A stretch of DNA of 10,263 bases, taken from Rhodobacter sp. Its GTDB lineage: Bacteria; Pseudomonadota; Alphaproteobacteria; Rhodobacterales; Rhodobacteraceae. The notes below the pieces were generated by a model, which worked only from the letters and a program-made list of their open reading frames with translations, made no database searches and was not told the origin of the DNA. The stretch spans positions 1-10,263 of the forward strand of contig DPZQ01000033.1 in assembly GCA_003536295.1 (NCBI GenBank). Direction: 5' to 3'. Positions 1 to 8,059 of this stretch are shown here, piece by piece. How positions within the stretch are numbered: position 1 is the first letter of the stretch; the number at the start of each line of letters is the position of its first letter. The translations under genes were made by a program, and so were the position numbers.

Positions 1-245
1 AAATAAAAGCCCCAACTTAAAACTTTTAAGCCGCTGCTATCGATCTAGTCTATCATCCGCCCATAATGGGGGTAATGCCTGAAAAGTTACCATACCCGAT
101 GATCATTTTGGGAGACTTTTGTGGTTTTCTAAGGACAATAATCACATAAAATATGCATTCTAAATGATCGGGTGAAATCTCTAAAAGCACAGCGCGCACG
201 TCACAAACTTGGGGGTCACCTTTATCTAAGCGTTGACTTTTCGGG
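1..245. other. Non-coding region downstream of purF
   Basis: No gene is supported between the window edge and the purF stop codon. The only open frame here (172-381, plus strand) runs antisense into the purF 3' end and has no recognisable protein content. There is a small AT-rich palindrome at 16-30 (7-bp arms around one base) and an imperfect complementary pair (cccgat-type sequence near 96-110 and 162-172), but neither is followed by a T tract on the minus strand. I therefore see no clear intrinsic terminator for purF. Confidence 0.6.
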
Positions 246-1706
246 TCATTCAGCCACTTTCATTTCAAACCCTTCGACTATTTTATCGGATGGCGCTACA
301 GGATATTCCCCCGAGAAACAGGCGTCACAATATTGTGGTGCTTTGGGATTTCGCCCCTTAGCCTCGCCCGCGGCGCGGTAAAGCCCATCAAGCGAGATAA
401 AGCGCAAGGAATTCACTCCAATCCAGTCACGCATTTCATCTTCGGTCATATTTGCGGCCAGAAGCTTTGAGCGTTCAGGAGTATCCACCCCATAAAAACA
501 TGGCCATGCGGTCGGTGGAGAGGCTATGCGAAAATGTACTTCTGCGGCACCCGCTTCTAATATCATATCTTTGATTTTGCGGCTGGTGGTTCCTCGTACT
601 ACGGAATCGTCGACCAATACCACGCGTTTGCCACGCACCAAAGCGCGGTTCACGTTCAGTTTTAGTCGCACGCCCATATTCCGAATACTTTCGGTGGGCT
701 CAATAAAAGTACGACCCATGTATTGGTTGCGAATGATTCCCATAGCATAGGGAATGCCTGATTCTTTGCTAAATCCAATGGCGGCAGGAGTGCCGCTGTC
801 GGGCACGGGACATACCAAGTCAGCCTCAACCGGAGCTTCCCGGGCCAACTCGACTCCAATTTGGTGTCGCGTTTCATAAACCGAGCGCCCGCCAAGCAAA
901 CTGTCGGGTCGGCTAAAGTAAACATGTTCAAACAAACAAAATCGAGAGGGCTGCGGCGCAAATGGTCGAAAGCTTTGAACTCCATCGCTGTCAATGACTA
1001 CCATCTCACCAGGCTCAATTTCGCGCATGAACTCTGCGCCAATGATATCAAGCGCACAAGTTTCGGACGAAAGCGCAAACCCTTCCCCAATGCGGCCCAA
1101 AACAAGGGGGCGCACCCCCAAAGGATCGCGAACGCCGATCAATTTTGTACGTGTCATAGCAACGATTGAAAAGGCCCCCTCCACGCGGCGTAGCGCGTCT
1201 TTCATACGTTCGGGAATGTTCTTTTGAATAGATCGGGCCATCAAGTGAATTATACATTCACTATCAGATGACGATTGAAAGATTGAACCGCGCTCGATCA
1301 ATTCGCGCCGTAGGGCAGCAGCATTTGTTAGGTTGCCATTATGTGCTATGGCCGCGCCGCCCATTGAAAACTCTCCAAAAAATGGCTGCACGTCGCGGAT
1401 CGCGGTGGCGCCTTTTGATCCAGCCGTTGAATAGCGCACATGACCAATAGCCAAGGAGCCGGGCAGTGTTTTCATCACCTCTTGATTAGTAAAATTATCG
1501 CGCACATAGCCAAAACGACGGGCCGAGTTGAACCCTTGATCTTTGCCATAAGCAACGATTCCACCCGCTTCCTGGCCACGATGTTGAAGTGCATGCAGGC
1601 CAAGCGCCACAAAATTAGAGGCCTCAGCAGCGCCAATGACCCCAAAAACCCCACATTCCTCTTTTAGCTTGTCTTCATCAAAGGGATTTGTGTGTAGGGG
1701 CTGCAT
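246..1706 (-). CDS. purF: Amidophosphoribosyltransferase (PurF), 4Fe-4S type
   Basis: This 486-residue enzyme transfers the amide nitrogen of glutamine to PRPP, giving 5-phosphoribosylamine, the first committed step of de novo purine synthesis in the cytoplasm. The N-terminal class II glutamine amidotransferase domain begins at Cys18 (ECGVFGVIG), so a 17-residue propeptide must be removed to expose the nucleophile. RYSTAG (91-96) and AHNGNLTN (121-128) belong to this domain. The C-terminal phosphoribosyltransferase domain carries the PRPP loop VVLVDDSVVRGTT (362-374). Cys257, Cys403, Cys460 and Cys463 lie in the contexts that hold the 4Fe-4S cluster in the Bacillus subtilis enzyme, so this is the oxygen-sensitive class rather than the cluster-free E. 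coli class. An AGGAG ribosome-binding site (1715-1719) sits 8 bases before the ATG. cvpA lies 93 bp upstream; cvpA-purF pairing is also known in E. coli. Confidence 0.97.
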   Translation of the reverse strand: MQPLHTNPFDEDKLKEECGVFGVIGAAEASNFVALGLHALQHRGQEAGGIVAYGKDQGFNSARRFGYVRDNFTNQEVMKTLPGSLAIGHVRYSTAGSKGATAIRDVQPFFGEFSMGGAAIAHNGNLTNAAALRRELIERGSIFQSSSDSECIIHLMARSIQKNIPERMKDALRRVEGAFSIVAMTRTKLIGVRDPLGVRPLVLGRIGEGFALSSETCALDIIGAEFMREIEPGEMVVIDSDGVQSFRPFAPQPSRFCLFEHVYFSRPDSLLGGRSVYETRHQIGVELAREAPVEADLVCPVPDSGTPAAIGFSKESGIPYAMGIIRNQYMGRTFIEPTESIRNMGVRLKLNVNRALVRGKRVVLVDDSVVRGTTSRKIKDMILEAGAAEVHFRIASPPTAWPCFYGVDTPERSKLLAANMTEDEMRDWIGVNSLRFISLDGLYRAAGEAKGRNPKAPQYCDACFSGEYPVAPSDKIVEGFEMKVAE

Positions 1707-1799
1707 TGATTGTGCTCCTGCTCTTGCTCGATTAATTCATGTAAGCCCATTGAGGGTGGATGTCACCCCCAAAGGCGCGCAACTTGTGGGTTTACTTGC

Positions 1800-2369
1800 C
1801 TATTCTCTTGGCGTTGGCGTGGAACAAGCTCCCATCAGTTGGGTGTATTGGTCAGTGACCCAGCCTGGCGCGTCCGAGGGGATAGTTTTGTCGATACGCT
1901 CTTTTAGGCCCGTAAAAAGACTAGCGGTATGTGAATTGGCAACCATAGCAATATTTTGGCTGGTGAAGGCGCGGTCGTAAACAATCAGCGCCACCACAAC
2001 TAGCAAACTGCCACGCGCCACTCCAAACAACAAACCCAACATTTGATCGGGCGCATTTAAAAAGCTGCGTTGCACCATTAAACCGACCAATGGCGTGAAC
2101 AGCGATGAGGCCAACAAGCTAAACGCAAAAACTACGATAAAGGCCGCCAAAACCGACAATTCGCAACTACTTTCTAAAAAGCCGCCAATTACAGGCACTT
2201 CTTTCATTAAGGGCTGCACACTGGCCGCAAAGGCAAAGCCTAAAACTCCCGCCAGTACCCAACCGACAATCGACATCATCTCGCGTGTGAAACCGCGTGA
2301 ATAGGACAAAAGTGCCGAAAGCAAGACAACTCCAAGGGTCACGCCGTCAATCATTGTGAATTCGGTCAT
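1800..2369 (-). CDS. cvpA: CvpA family inner-membrane protein
   Basis: A 189-residue integral membrane protein of the CvpA family (named for colicin V production). Family members are linked to envelope homeostasis, but the biochemical activity is unknown. Hydrophobic segments are visible at about 7-24, 30-50, 70-97 and 110-131, giving four likely membrane spans and a polar tail of about 55 residues. The family signature is seen as RSFLNAPDQMLGLLFGVARG (101-120). The open frame extends to an ATG at 2381, but I place the start at 2369. There a GGAG lies 6 bases upstream, and the protein then begins MTEFTMIDG, which fits family N-termini. The 2381 ATG has its GAGGA essentially touching the start codon. 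radA ends 15 bp upstream, so the two genes are probably cotranscribed with purF downstream. Confidence 0.9.
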   Translation of the reverse strand: MTEFTMIDGVTLGVVLLSALLSYSRGFTREMMSIVGWVLAGVLGFAFAASVQPLMKEVPVIGGFLESSCELSVLAAFIVVFAFSLLASSLFTPLVGLMVQRSFLNAPDQMLGLLFGVARGSLLVVVALIVYDRAFTSQNIAMVANSHTASLFTGLKERIDKTIPSDAPGWVTDQYTQLMGACSTPTPRE

Positions 2370-2384
2370 CAGTCGCTCCATTCC

Positions 2385-3743
2385 TCAGTTCGTACCAAAT
2401 ACTTCACCCACGAAGGCGGCTAAATCAGCCATGTGGCGTAACTTAACACCTTCCGCTTGGCCCAATTTTGAGTTTGTTGGGACAATCGCCTGATTGAAAC
2501 CAAGTTTGGAGGCCTCTTTTAACCGATTTTCGGTTTGCCCAACAGGTCGCAACGCCCCTGAAAGGCTTATTTCGCCAAAAACCACACAATCAGTAGGAAT
2601 GGCTACATCTTCGCGGGCCGACAGTAGGGCGGCGGCCACAGCTAGGTCGGCCGCCGGTTCCGACACGCGCATGCCGCCTGCCACATTTAAAAACACATCA
2701 AGACCCGTAAAAGGAATGCCGCAGCGTGCCTCAAGAACTGCTAGAATGGTCGAAAGACGCCCCGAATCAAGCCCCACTACCGTACGGCGTGGCGTGCCTA
2801 GGATCGAGGGTGCCACCAAAGCTTGAATTTCGGTCAAGACGGGCCTTGTTCCCTCAATCCCTGCAAACACCACAGAGCCCGAGGCCGGTCGGTCTCGGTC
2901 AGATAAAAACAGGGCTGACGGATTGGGTACTTGGGCCAAACCATCGCCAGTCATTTCAAAGACACCAATTTCATCAGCAGGACCAAAACGGTTTTTTACG
3001 GCCCGCAAAATTCGAAACTGATGACCTCGCTCCCCTTCGAAATACAGCACCGTATCGACCATATGTTCGACAACGCGGGGTCCTGCAATTTGCCCCTCTT
3101 TGGTGACATGACCTACCAAAACCACCGCCACGCCACGCCGCTTGGCAAAAGTAACCAATTCATGGGCGCAGGCGCGAACCTGCGCCACCGATCCCGGCGC
3201 GCTTTCGACCGTATCAAGCCACATGGTTTGAATGGAATCAATTATCGCTAAAGCAGGGCGCTCTGCGTCTAATGTGGTTAGTATATCACGTAAATTGGTT
3301 TCTGCGCCCAAGGTCACGGGTGCATTTTGTAAGCCCAAACGAGCGGCGCGCATACGTACTTGGGCGGGCGCCTCTTCGCCAGATATATAAAGACATTTCA
3401 ATCCTTTATTGGCAAAAGCTGCAGTGACTTGCAGCAGTAAAGTTGATTTTCCAATCCCAGGGTCTCCCCCCAACAGCACTGCTGAAGCTGCCACAAGCCC
3501 ACCTCCCAAGACGCGGTCGAGCTCATCTATCCCAGATGAGGCGCGCTGGGGTTCTGCCTCATGGGTGCTTAGATCAGTTAGCTCAACCTTGCGGCCACGA
3601 CTGGTGATGGCTTTGGGGCCTGATGACAGGGGCTTTTCCTCGACCATGGAGTTCCAAGCGCTGCAATCTTCGCAACGCCCTGTCCATTTGCCTGATGTAC
3701 TGCCGCAAGAGGTGCAGGTGAAAGACGTGGTCGATTTGGCCAT
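2385..3743 (-). CDS. radA: DNA repair protein RadA (Sms), branch-migration helicase
   Basis: RadA is a hexameric DnaB-like ATPase that drives branch migration and extends D-loops in homologous recombination with RecA. With the start at 3743 the protein has 452 residues, near the E. coli length of 460. In order it shows a four-cysteine zinc finger (C10, C13, C24, C27), the Walker A loop GGDPGIGKST (92-101), a Walker B strand ending at Asp169 (PALAIIDS), the RadA-specific KNRFG motif (250-254) and a C-terminal Lon-protease-like domain (about 290-445) whose role in this family is structural. The open frame runs 29 codons further, to 3830, but that extension overlaps the end of the ABC ATPase gene and does not resemble RadA; MAKSTTSFTC is the usual type of N-terminus. 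The ribosome-binding site is weak. It lies 34 bp after mlaF and 15 bp before cvpA. Confidence 0.95.
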   Translation of the reverse strand: MAKSTTSFTCTSCGSTSGKWTGRCEDCSAWNSMVEEKPLSSGPKAITSRGRKVELTDLSTHEAEPQRASSGIDELDRVLGGGLVAASAVLLGGDPGIGKSTLLLQVTAAFANKGLKCLYISGEEAPAQVRMRAARLGLQNAPVTLGAETNLRDILTTLDAERPALAIIDSIQTMWLDTVESAPGSVAQVRACAHELVTFAKRRGVAVVLVGHVTKEGQIAGPRVVEHMVDTVLYFEGERGHQFRILRAVKNRFGPADEIGVFEMTGDGLAQVPNPSALFLSDRDRPASGSVVFAGIEGTRPVLTEIQALVAPSILGTPRRTVVGLDSGRLSTILAVLEARCGIPFTGLDVFLNVAGGMRVSEPAADLAVAAALLSAREDVAIPTDCVVFGEISLSGALRPVGQTENRLKEASKLGFNQAIVPTNSKLGQAEGVKLRHMADLAAFVGEVFGTN

Positions 3744-3777
3744 TACGAGGTCTTTCTTATGAAAAGCAAAAGGACCA

Positions 3778-4524
3778 TTAGCGCAGCGCCGCAATTGGGC
3801 CTGTCGCGCTACCGTGAATGAACTGATCAACGTAAGGATCGGTCGTTTCGTTCATTTGGCTGACCGTCCCATGCCATTTGATGGTACCGTCATGGATCAT
3901 TGCCACCTGGTCGGCTATGGCCCTGACCGAGGTCATGTCATGGGTGATTGTCACAGCCGTTGCCCCCATTTCGGTTACAATCTCACGAATTAAATCATTA
4001 ATTACCCCTGCCATGATAGGATCAAGGCCTGTGGTAGGTTCATCAAAAAAAATGATTTCAGGCGCAGTCGCGATGGCGCGTGCCAGTCCCACACGCTTTT
4101 GCATACCGCCTGAAAGTTCGGCAGGATAAAGATTAGCGACCTCAGGGCCCAAACCCACGCGGCGCAGCTTTTCAATTGCCTTATCGCGCGCGTCAGACTT
4201 GTTAAGTGCTTTTGGGCCGCGGCGCAAACGAAAGCCTACATTCTCCCAGATATTTAGGCTGTCAAACAAAGCTCCACCCTGAAACAGCATGCCAAAACGG
4301 TCTAAGAAGGCTTCGCGGTTGCCCACACTCACATCTTTACCATCAAGTAAAATCTGCCCTTGGTCAGGCGTTACCAACCCCAAAATACATTTCAGCAATA
4401 CTGATTTTCCAGTGCCAGACCCACCGATGACCACAAGGCTTCCAGATCGCGGGATCTCAAGTGTTATACCCCTTAAAACATGTTTATCTTTAAATGACTT
4501 ATGGACGGAGTTCAATGTAATCAT
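3778..4524 (-). CDS. mlaF: MlaF-type ABC transporter ATP-binding protein
   Basis: A 248-residue cytoplasmic ATPase of the MlaF/Ttg2A/Mkl group, which powers MlaE-type permeases that move phospholipids between the inner and outer membrane. All ABC motifs are present: Walker A GGSGTGKS (34-41), the Q-loop FQGGALFDSL with Gln82, the signature LSGGM (137-141), Walker B IIFFDE (157-162), the D-loop region TTGLDP and the switch His195 (TITHDM). The start ATG shares four bases (ATGA, 4521-4524) with the stop of the permease gene. No clear ribosome-binding site precedes it, so translation is probably coupled to mlaE. The neighbouring permease supports the lipid-transport assignment over a generic ABC ATPase. 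No mlaD, mlaC or mlaB homologue lies beside it here, so the substrate-binding MCE partner must be encoded elsewhere or be absent. Confidence 0.9.
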   Translation of the reverse strand: MITLNSVHKSFKDKHVLRGITLEIPRSGSLVVIGGSGTGKSVLLKCILGLVTPDQGQILLDGKDVSVGNREAFLDRFGMLFQGGALFDSLNIWENVGFRLRRGPKALNKSDARDKAIEKLRRVGLGPEVANLYPAELSGGMQKRVGLARAIATAPEIIFFDEPTTGLDPIMAGVINDLIREIVTEMGATAVTITHDMTSVRAIADQVAMIHDGTIKWHGTVSQMNETTDPYVDQFIHGSATGPIAALR

Positions 4525-5318
4525 GAGGTAAAGAACACCTCTGTCAGAAGATAGTTACTGGCCAAGATTAACACCGAAGCTCCCACAACTGCTGACTTGG
4601 TGGCTCTCCCAACACCTTGCGCGCCGCGACCTGAATTCATACCGTGATAACAGCCTAAAAGGGCTACTATAAAGCCAAAGACGGCGCCCTTGATCAGGCC
4701 CGACCCTACGTCCCACGCTTCAAGGAAATCGACAGTGTTTTTAAGATAGGTTGCCGCATTAAAGCCCAAACGATGGGTTCCCACCAAATAACCACCCATA
4801 ATACCAATAGCATCGCCCACGGCAACCAAAATGGGCATCGATAGCGTTGCTGCCAAGATGCGCGGCACGGCCAAATACTTCATTGGATGTGTCGATAGAG
4901 TTTGCAGCGCGTCGATCTGTTCGGTGACTTTCATCGTGCCAAGCTCTGCCGCGATGCTTGAGGCTACGCGTGCAGCCACCATCAAACCGCCCAAAACAGG
5001 ACCAAGTTCGCGCACCATACCAATAGCTACGATTGAGGGCACTACCGCCTCAGCGCTAAATCGCGCGCCGCCTGCATAAATTTGTAAAGCCAAGGCGCCA
5101 CCTGTGAAAACCGCAGTTAGTCCCACAACAGGCAAGGAAAACCAGCCAATTTGTACTAAAGCTGTGAAAAATTCGCGAGGATAAAATGGCCCTGTCACCA
5201 TATGGCGCAAGGCAGACATGCCAAAAAGCGCAATCCGTCCTATTTGGGCCAAAAAATCAAAGGCTAAATGCCCAATAGCACCCAAAAATTGTTGTATGGC
5301 GATGTTGATTTGTGTCAC
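4521..5318 (-). CDS. mlaE: MlaE family ABC transporter permease
   Basis: A 265-residue inner-membrane permease of the MlaE family (YrbE, Ttg2B), the membrane half of the MlaFE lipid transporter. Hydrophobic segments appear at about 56-81, 93-122, 152-180, 208-226 and 243-263, with an amphipathic N-terminal stretch (about 10-40) typical of the family. The conserved stretch around ELGPVLGGLMVAARVASS (104-121), followed by ELGTMKVTEQIDAL (125-138), is the family signature, and the latter part is the likely coupling region to the ATPase. The start codon is GTG and overlaps the alr stop as GTGA (5315-5318). The stop overlaps the mlaF start as ATGA. This tight arrangement implies coordinated translation of alr, mlaE and mlaF. 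The mlaE symbol reflects family membership; a role in outer-membrane lipid asymmetry is inferred from the family. Confidence 0.9.
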   Translation of the reverse strand: MTQINIAIQQFLGAIGHLAFDFLAQIGRIALFGMSALRHMVTGPFYPREFFTALVQIGWFSLPVVGLTAVFTGGALALQIYAGGARFSAEAVVPSIVAIGMVRELGPVLGGLMVAARVASSIAAELGTMKVTEQIDALQTLSTHPMKYLAVPRILAATLSMPILVAVGDAIGIMGGYLVGTHRLGFNAATYLKNTVDFLEAWDVGSGLIKGAVFGFIVALLGCYHGMNSGRGAQGVGRATKSAVVGASVLILASNYLLTEVFFTS

Positions 5319-6367
5319 CTACTACCTGCTCCTAAATATAATTTTCGGTAGCGCGACCCAAGGGATGTTAGGATCTCGTAGCCAATCGTATTAGCCATTG
5401 CAGCCAAATCATCAATGTTTTGCCAAGGGTTAAGAAGATCAAGTGTTGTTGGTTCGTCCTCAAGGCTAGAAATGTCAACCGTTATCAAATCCATCGAGAC
5501 GCGACCAATCAGTGGGCAGGGGTGGTCTTTGTGCCACAGTACTGCTTGATTTGACATGGCGCGCAAAAGCCCGTCAGCATAGCCCGCCAACAAGGTGGCT
5601 ACTTTGGTGGGGCCTGCGGCTTGGTAGCTGCCCCCATATCCTACCACATCGCCTGCATCAATCACGCGGGTTTGAATGACGGGCAAGGACAGGCTTACCA
5701 CTCGGGTGGCGCGATCAAACGGCGTGCCACCATAAAGGCCAATTCCGGGACGTGTGAGGTCAAAGTGATAGTCCTGCCCCAACATAATTCCACCTGTCGC
5801 CGCAAGCGATCGCGGCACTTGTGTGCCATCGGTCATATGGTGAAACAGCGCCAACTGCGCAGCATTCATTGTGTGGTTTGGTTCATCAGCGCAGGCTAAA
5901 TGACTCATTAAAAGTTCGGGAGATGCGGCTAAGACAATCTCACGCACCGCGTCCCATTCGGCCAAGCTCATCCCCAAGCGCGACATGCCTGTGTCCAGTT
6001 GCACTCCAAAAGCATGATCAGGGAGGGCATCAAGATGCCGGGTGAGTTGGTCGATTGAATTGATCATTGGCGTGAGGTCAAGATCACGGATCAAGGATGC
6101 GTCACCGTCCATGTGGCCTGAAAGAACATTGATTTGCGGCCCTGGCCCCAAGGCCAGCCGTACGGCTGCGCCCTCTTGGGCGAGTGCCACAAAAAAGCGT
6201 CGCGCCCCAGCTTCGGCTAATGCCCGCGCCACTTTGGGGGCGGAAAGTCCGTAGCCGTCGGCTTTTACAACGCCTGCAGTTTGGGTGCCTTGCGCCGACA
6301 TACGGTCAAGTGCGCGCCAGTTTGCACCGATTGCGTCGAGATCAATTGTTAAAGTTGCTTGGCCCAT
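5315..6367 (-). CDS. alr: Alanine racemase
   Basis: A PLP-dependent enzyme of 350 residues that interconverts L- and D-alanine, supplying D-alanine for peptidoglycan. The N-terminal fold III TIM barrel carries the PLP lysine at Lys35 in VVKADGYGL. LDTGMSRLG (125-132) and RPGIGLYGG (206-214) are the usual substrate and cofactor phosphate contacts. The second catalytic base is Tyr244 in VVGYGGSYQA, and the active-site loop RVSMDLITVD (289-298) follows in the C-terminal beta domain. Length and both catalytic residues are normal. The start MGQATLTIDLDAI fits the family; a GGGA lies very close to the ATG, so the ribosome-binding site is poor. It follows dnaB after 95 bp and overlaps mlaE by four bases. 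It could serve biosynthesis or, if a second racemase exists, catabolism; the position with housekeeping genes favours biosynthesis. Confidence 0.95.
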   Translation of the reverse strand: MGQATLTIDLDAIGANWRALDRMSAQGTQTAGVVKADGYGLSAPKVARALAEAGARRFFVALAQEGAAVRLALGPGPQINVLSGHMDGDASLIRDLDLTPMINSIDQLTRHLDALPDHAFGVQLDTGMSRLGMSLAEWDAVREIVLAASPELLMSHLACADEPNHTMNAAQLALFHHMTDGTQVPRSLAATGGIMLGQDYHFDLTRPGIGLYGGTPFDRATRVVSLSLPVIQTRVIDAGDVVGYGGSYQAAGPTKVATLLAGYADGLLRAMSNQAVLWHKDHPCPLIGRVSMDLITVDISSLEDEPTTLDLLNPWQNIDDLAAMANTIGYEILTSLGSRYRKLYLGAGSR

Positions 6368-6405
6368 CGTCCCGTTTTGACAGGGCCAGTTTCTACGTCA
6401 AGGGG

Positions 6406-6430
6406 GAATAAAGCCCAAGATGGGCAAAAG
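6406..6430 (-). terminator. Weak terminator-like hairpin after dnaB
   Basis: On the minus strand the sequence GCCCA-TCT-TGGGC (6413-6425) forms a 5-bp GC-rich stem with a 3-base loop and is followed by TTTATT. It lies about 40 bases past the dnaB stop and about 45 bases before the alr start. The stem is short and the T tract is interrupted, so termination would at best be partial and some readthrough from dnaB into alr is likely. Confidence 0.3.
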
Positions 6431-6462
6431 CGACATTCTTGCACAGGTTTAACAAATTTTGA

Positions 6463-7983
6463 TCAATATTGATCTTGTCCGGCACCTTGTTGCCACGGTT
6501 TGACCAGGTTGCCAAAGCGTGTGAATCGGCCTTCAAAACTGAGCTCAACCGTACCAATCGGCCCGTGACGCTGTTTGCCGATGATCAATTCGGCCTTGCC
6601 ATGGGCGTTGTCCATCGTGGCTTGCCATTGAGCCATTTTCTCCATTTCGTGATCGGCAGGCTTTTCGCGTTCTTTATAATATTCTTCACGGTAAACGAAC
6701 ATGACTACATCGGCGTCCTGCTCGATCGAACCTGACTCGCGCAAGTCAGACAGCTGCGGGCGCTTGTCTTCCCGTTGCTCAACCGCGCGCGACAGCTGTG
6801 ATAGGGCGATGACGGGGATATCAAGTTCTTTGGCAATAGCCTTTAAGCCTTGAGTGATTTCGGAAACTTCGTTAACCCTGTTTTCTTTGGCCGAAGCGGC
6901 TTTCAAAAGTTGTAAATAATCTATGATCAACAGATCTAGTCCGTGGGTACGTTTTAATCTTCGCGCGCGAGCGGCCAATTGGCTGATGGGTAAGGCAGGC
7001 GTATCGTCTATATAAAGTGGGCAGGTTTCAAGCGATTTTGCCGCCTCGATAAATCGGCGAAACTCACCTTCGTTCATATCACCGCGGCGAATTTGTTCGC
7101 TGGGGACTTCTGATGCTTCGGACAATATCCGTGCGGCTAGCTGTTCGGCGCTCATCTCAAGTGAGAAAAAGCCCACAACACCCCCCTCAACGGCGCCCTC
7201 ATGTCCATCATGGGTGCGGCCACGTTTATAGGCTTTGGCAATGTTAAAGGCTATATTCGTCGCAAGGGAGGTTTTCCCCATCGAAGGGCGGCCCGCCAAG
7301 ATCAGTAGGTCTGACGGGTGCAGTCCGCCCAGTTTTTTGTCCAAATCTATAAGACCCGTGGAAATGCCTGCCATGCCGCCGCCGCGTTGATAGGCGGCAT
7401 TAGCCATATTTACCGCGTCTGTCACAGCTTTCAAAAAGCTTTGAAAACCACGCTCAACTGTGCCTTGTTCGCCCAATTTATAAAGCCGTTGCTCGGCTTC
7501 AACAATTTGTTCGCGCGGCTCAGAATCGACATCGACCTTGGCTGCTTTTGAAGCTATATCACGGCCTAAAGCCATCAGTTCGCGCCGCACGGCCAAATCG
7601 TAAATCATTTGGGCATAGTCACGTGCGGCAAAAGTTGAGATGGCAGCCCCCGCCAAGCGTGCCAAGTAGGCAGGCCCCCCCAATTCCCGCAGGCCCAAAT
7701 CATCTTCTAAAAATGCCTTCAGCGTGACTGGTGAGGCCAGAGCGTTTTTTTGAATGCGGGCGGCTGCGATTTCAAAAATGCGTTGATGCACGGGGTCATA
7801 AAAATGTTCGGCGCGGATGATGGCACTGATACGGTCGTAAATATCGTTGTTAGTCAGAATCGCACCCAAAAGTTGCTGTTCGGCTTCAATATTTTGCGGA
7901 AAAGCAGTATCATCCGTTAGGCCTGTTTCCCCCAAAGCAACGCCTTGTGGCAGATTATTCCTTAGGGGTGTTATATCGGACAT
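6463..7983 (-). CDS. dnaB: Replicative DNA helicase DnaB
   Basis: The hexameric 5'-3' helicase that unwinds DNA at the replication fork and recruits primase. It has 506 residues against 471 in E. coli. The N-terminal DnaB domain (about 27-130, from FPQNIEAEQQLLGAIL) is followed by a linker with a helix around 157-172 and the RecA-like motor domain. The motor shows Walker A GRPSMGKTS (231-239), Walker B LLIIDYLQLL (351-360, Asp355), SQLSRAVEQREDKRP (395-409) and the arginine-finger region GKQRHGPIG (469-477). Extra length comes from two polar insertions, about 252-268 and about 437-460. From memory both are common in alphaproteobacterial DnaB, so neither is an intein or fusion. The ATG at 7983 has a GAGG four bases upstream. 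The 105-bp gap before it holds a candidate promoter and DnaA-box-like repeats. Confidence 0.97.
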   Translation of the reverse strand: MSDITPLRNNLPQGVALGETGLTDDTAFPQNIEAEQQLLGAILTNNDIYDRISAIIRAEHFYDPVHQRIFEIAAARIQKNALASPVTLKAFLEDDLGLRELGGPAYLARLAGAAISTFAARDYAQMIYDLAVRRELMALGRDIASKAAKVDVDSEPREQIVEAEQRLYKLGEQGTVERGFQSFLKAVTDAVNMANAAYQRGGGMAGISTGLIDLDKKLGGLHPSDLLILAGRPSMGKTSLATNIAFNIAKAYKRGRTHDGHEGAVEGGVVGFFSLEMSAEQLAARILSEASEVPSEQIRRGDMNEGEFRRFIEAAKSLETCPLYIDDTPALPISQLAARARRLKRTHGLDLLIIDYLQLLKAASAKENRVNEVSEITQGLKAIAKELDIPVIALSQLSRAVEQREDKRPQLSDLRESGSIEQDADVVMFVYREEYYKEREKPADHEMEKMAQWQATMDNAHGKAELIIGKQRHGPIGTVELSFEGRFTRFGNLVKPWQQGAGQDQY

Positions 7984-8030
7984 GCGGCCTCATTTAATGG
8001 TAAAATAGTTCTTTTTTAGGCATACTCATA

Positions 8031-8059
8031 TCTATAGCCTTTGCGCCGTAGGGGCGCAA
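8031..8059 (-). promoter_or_regulatory. Candidate sigma70-type promoter for dnaB
   Basis: On the minus strand TTGCGC (8054-8059) and TATAGA (8031-8036) are separated by 17 bases, the ideal spacing for a -35/-10 pair. The -35 box matches the consensus only at its TTG and the -10 box at four of six positions, so this is a moderate match. Transcription would begin near 8024 and leave a leader of about 40 bases before the dnaB ATG. The spacer coincides with a perfect hairpin, which makes the assignment less certain. Confidence 0.33.

Noticed and set aside
16..30. AT-rich palindrome CTTAAAA-C-TTTTAAG near the window edge
   Set aside because: Expected by chance at this length, not followed by a meaningful GC-rich stem or T tract, and far (over 200 bases) from the purF stop.
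861..1169. Long plus-strand open frames opposite purF, and similar ones opposite radA, alr, dnaB and pyrE
   Set aside because: They are antisense shadows of well-supported genes, with no recognisable protein family.
1754..1768. Small hairpin GGGTG-GATGT-CACCC in the cvpA-purF gap as a purine riboswitch or operator
   Set aside because: A 5-bp stem is weak, no purine-riboswitch core was seen, and no second operator half-site is present.
3744..3830. N-terminal extension of RadA to an upstream ATG at 3830
   Set aside because: It would overlap the 3' end of mlaF, adds 29 residues unlike any RadA, and the normal zinc-finger N-terminus begins at 3743.
6461..6474. 14-bp perfect palindrome GATCAATATTGATC overlapping the dnaB stop codon
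   Set aside because: About 0.6 perfect 14-bp palindromes are expected by chance in a window this long, and the AT-rich core would make a weak terminator or operator. No second copy was seen.
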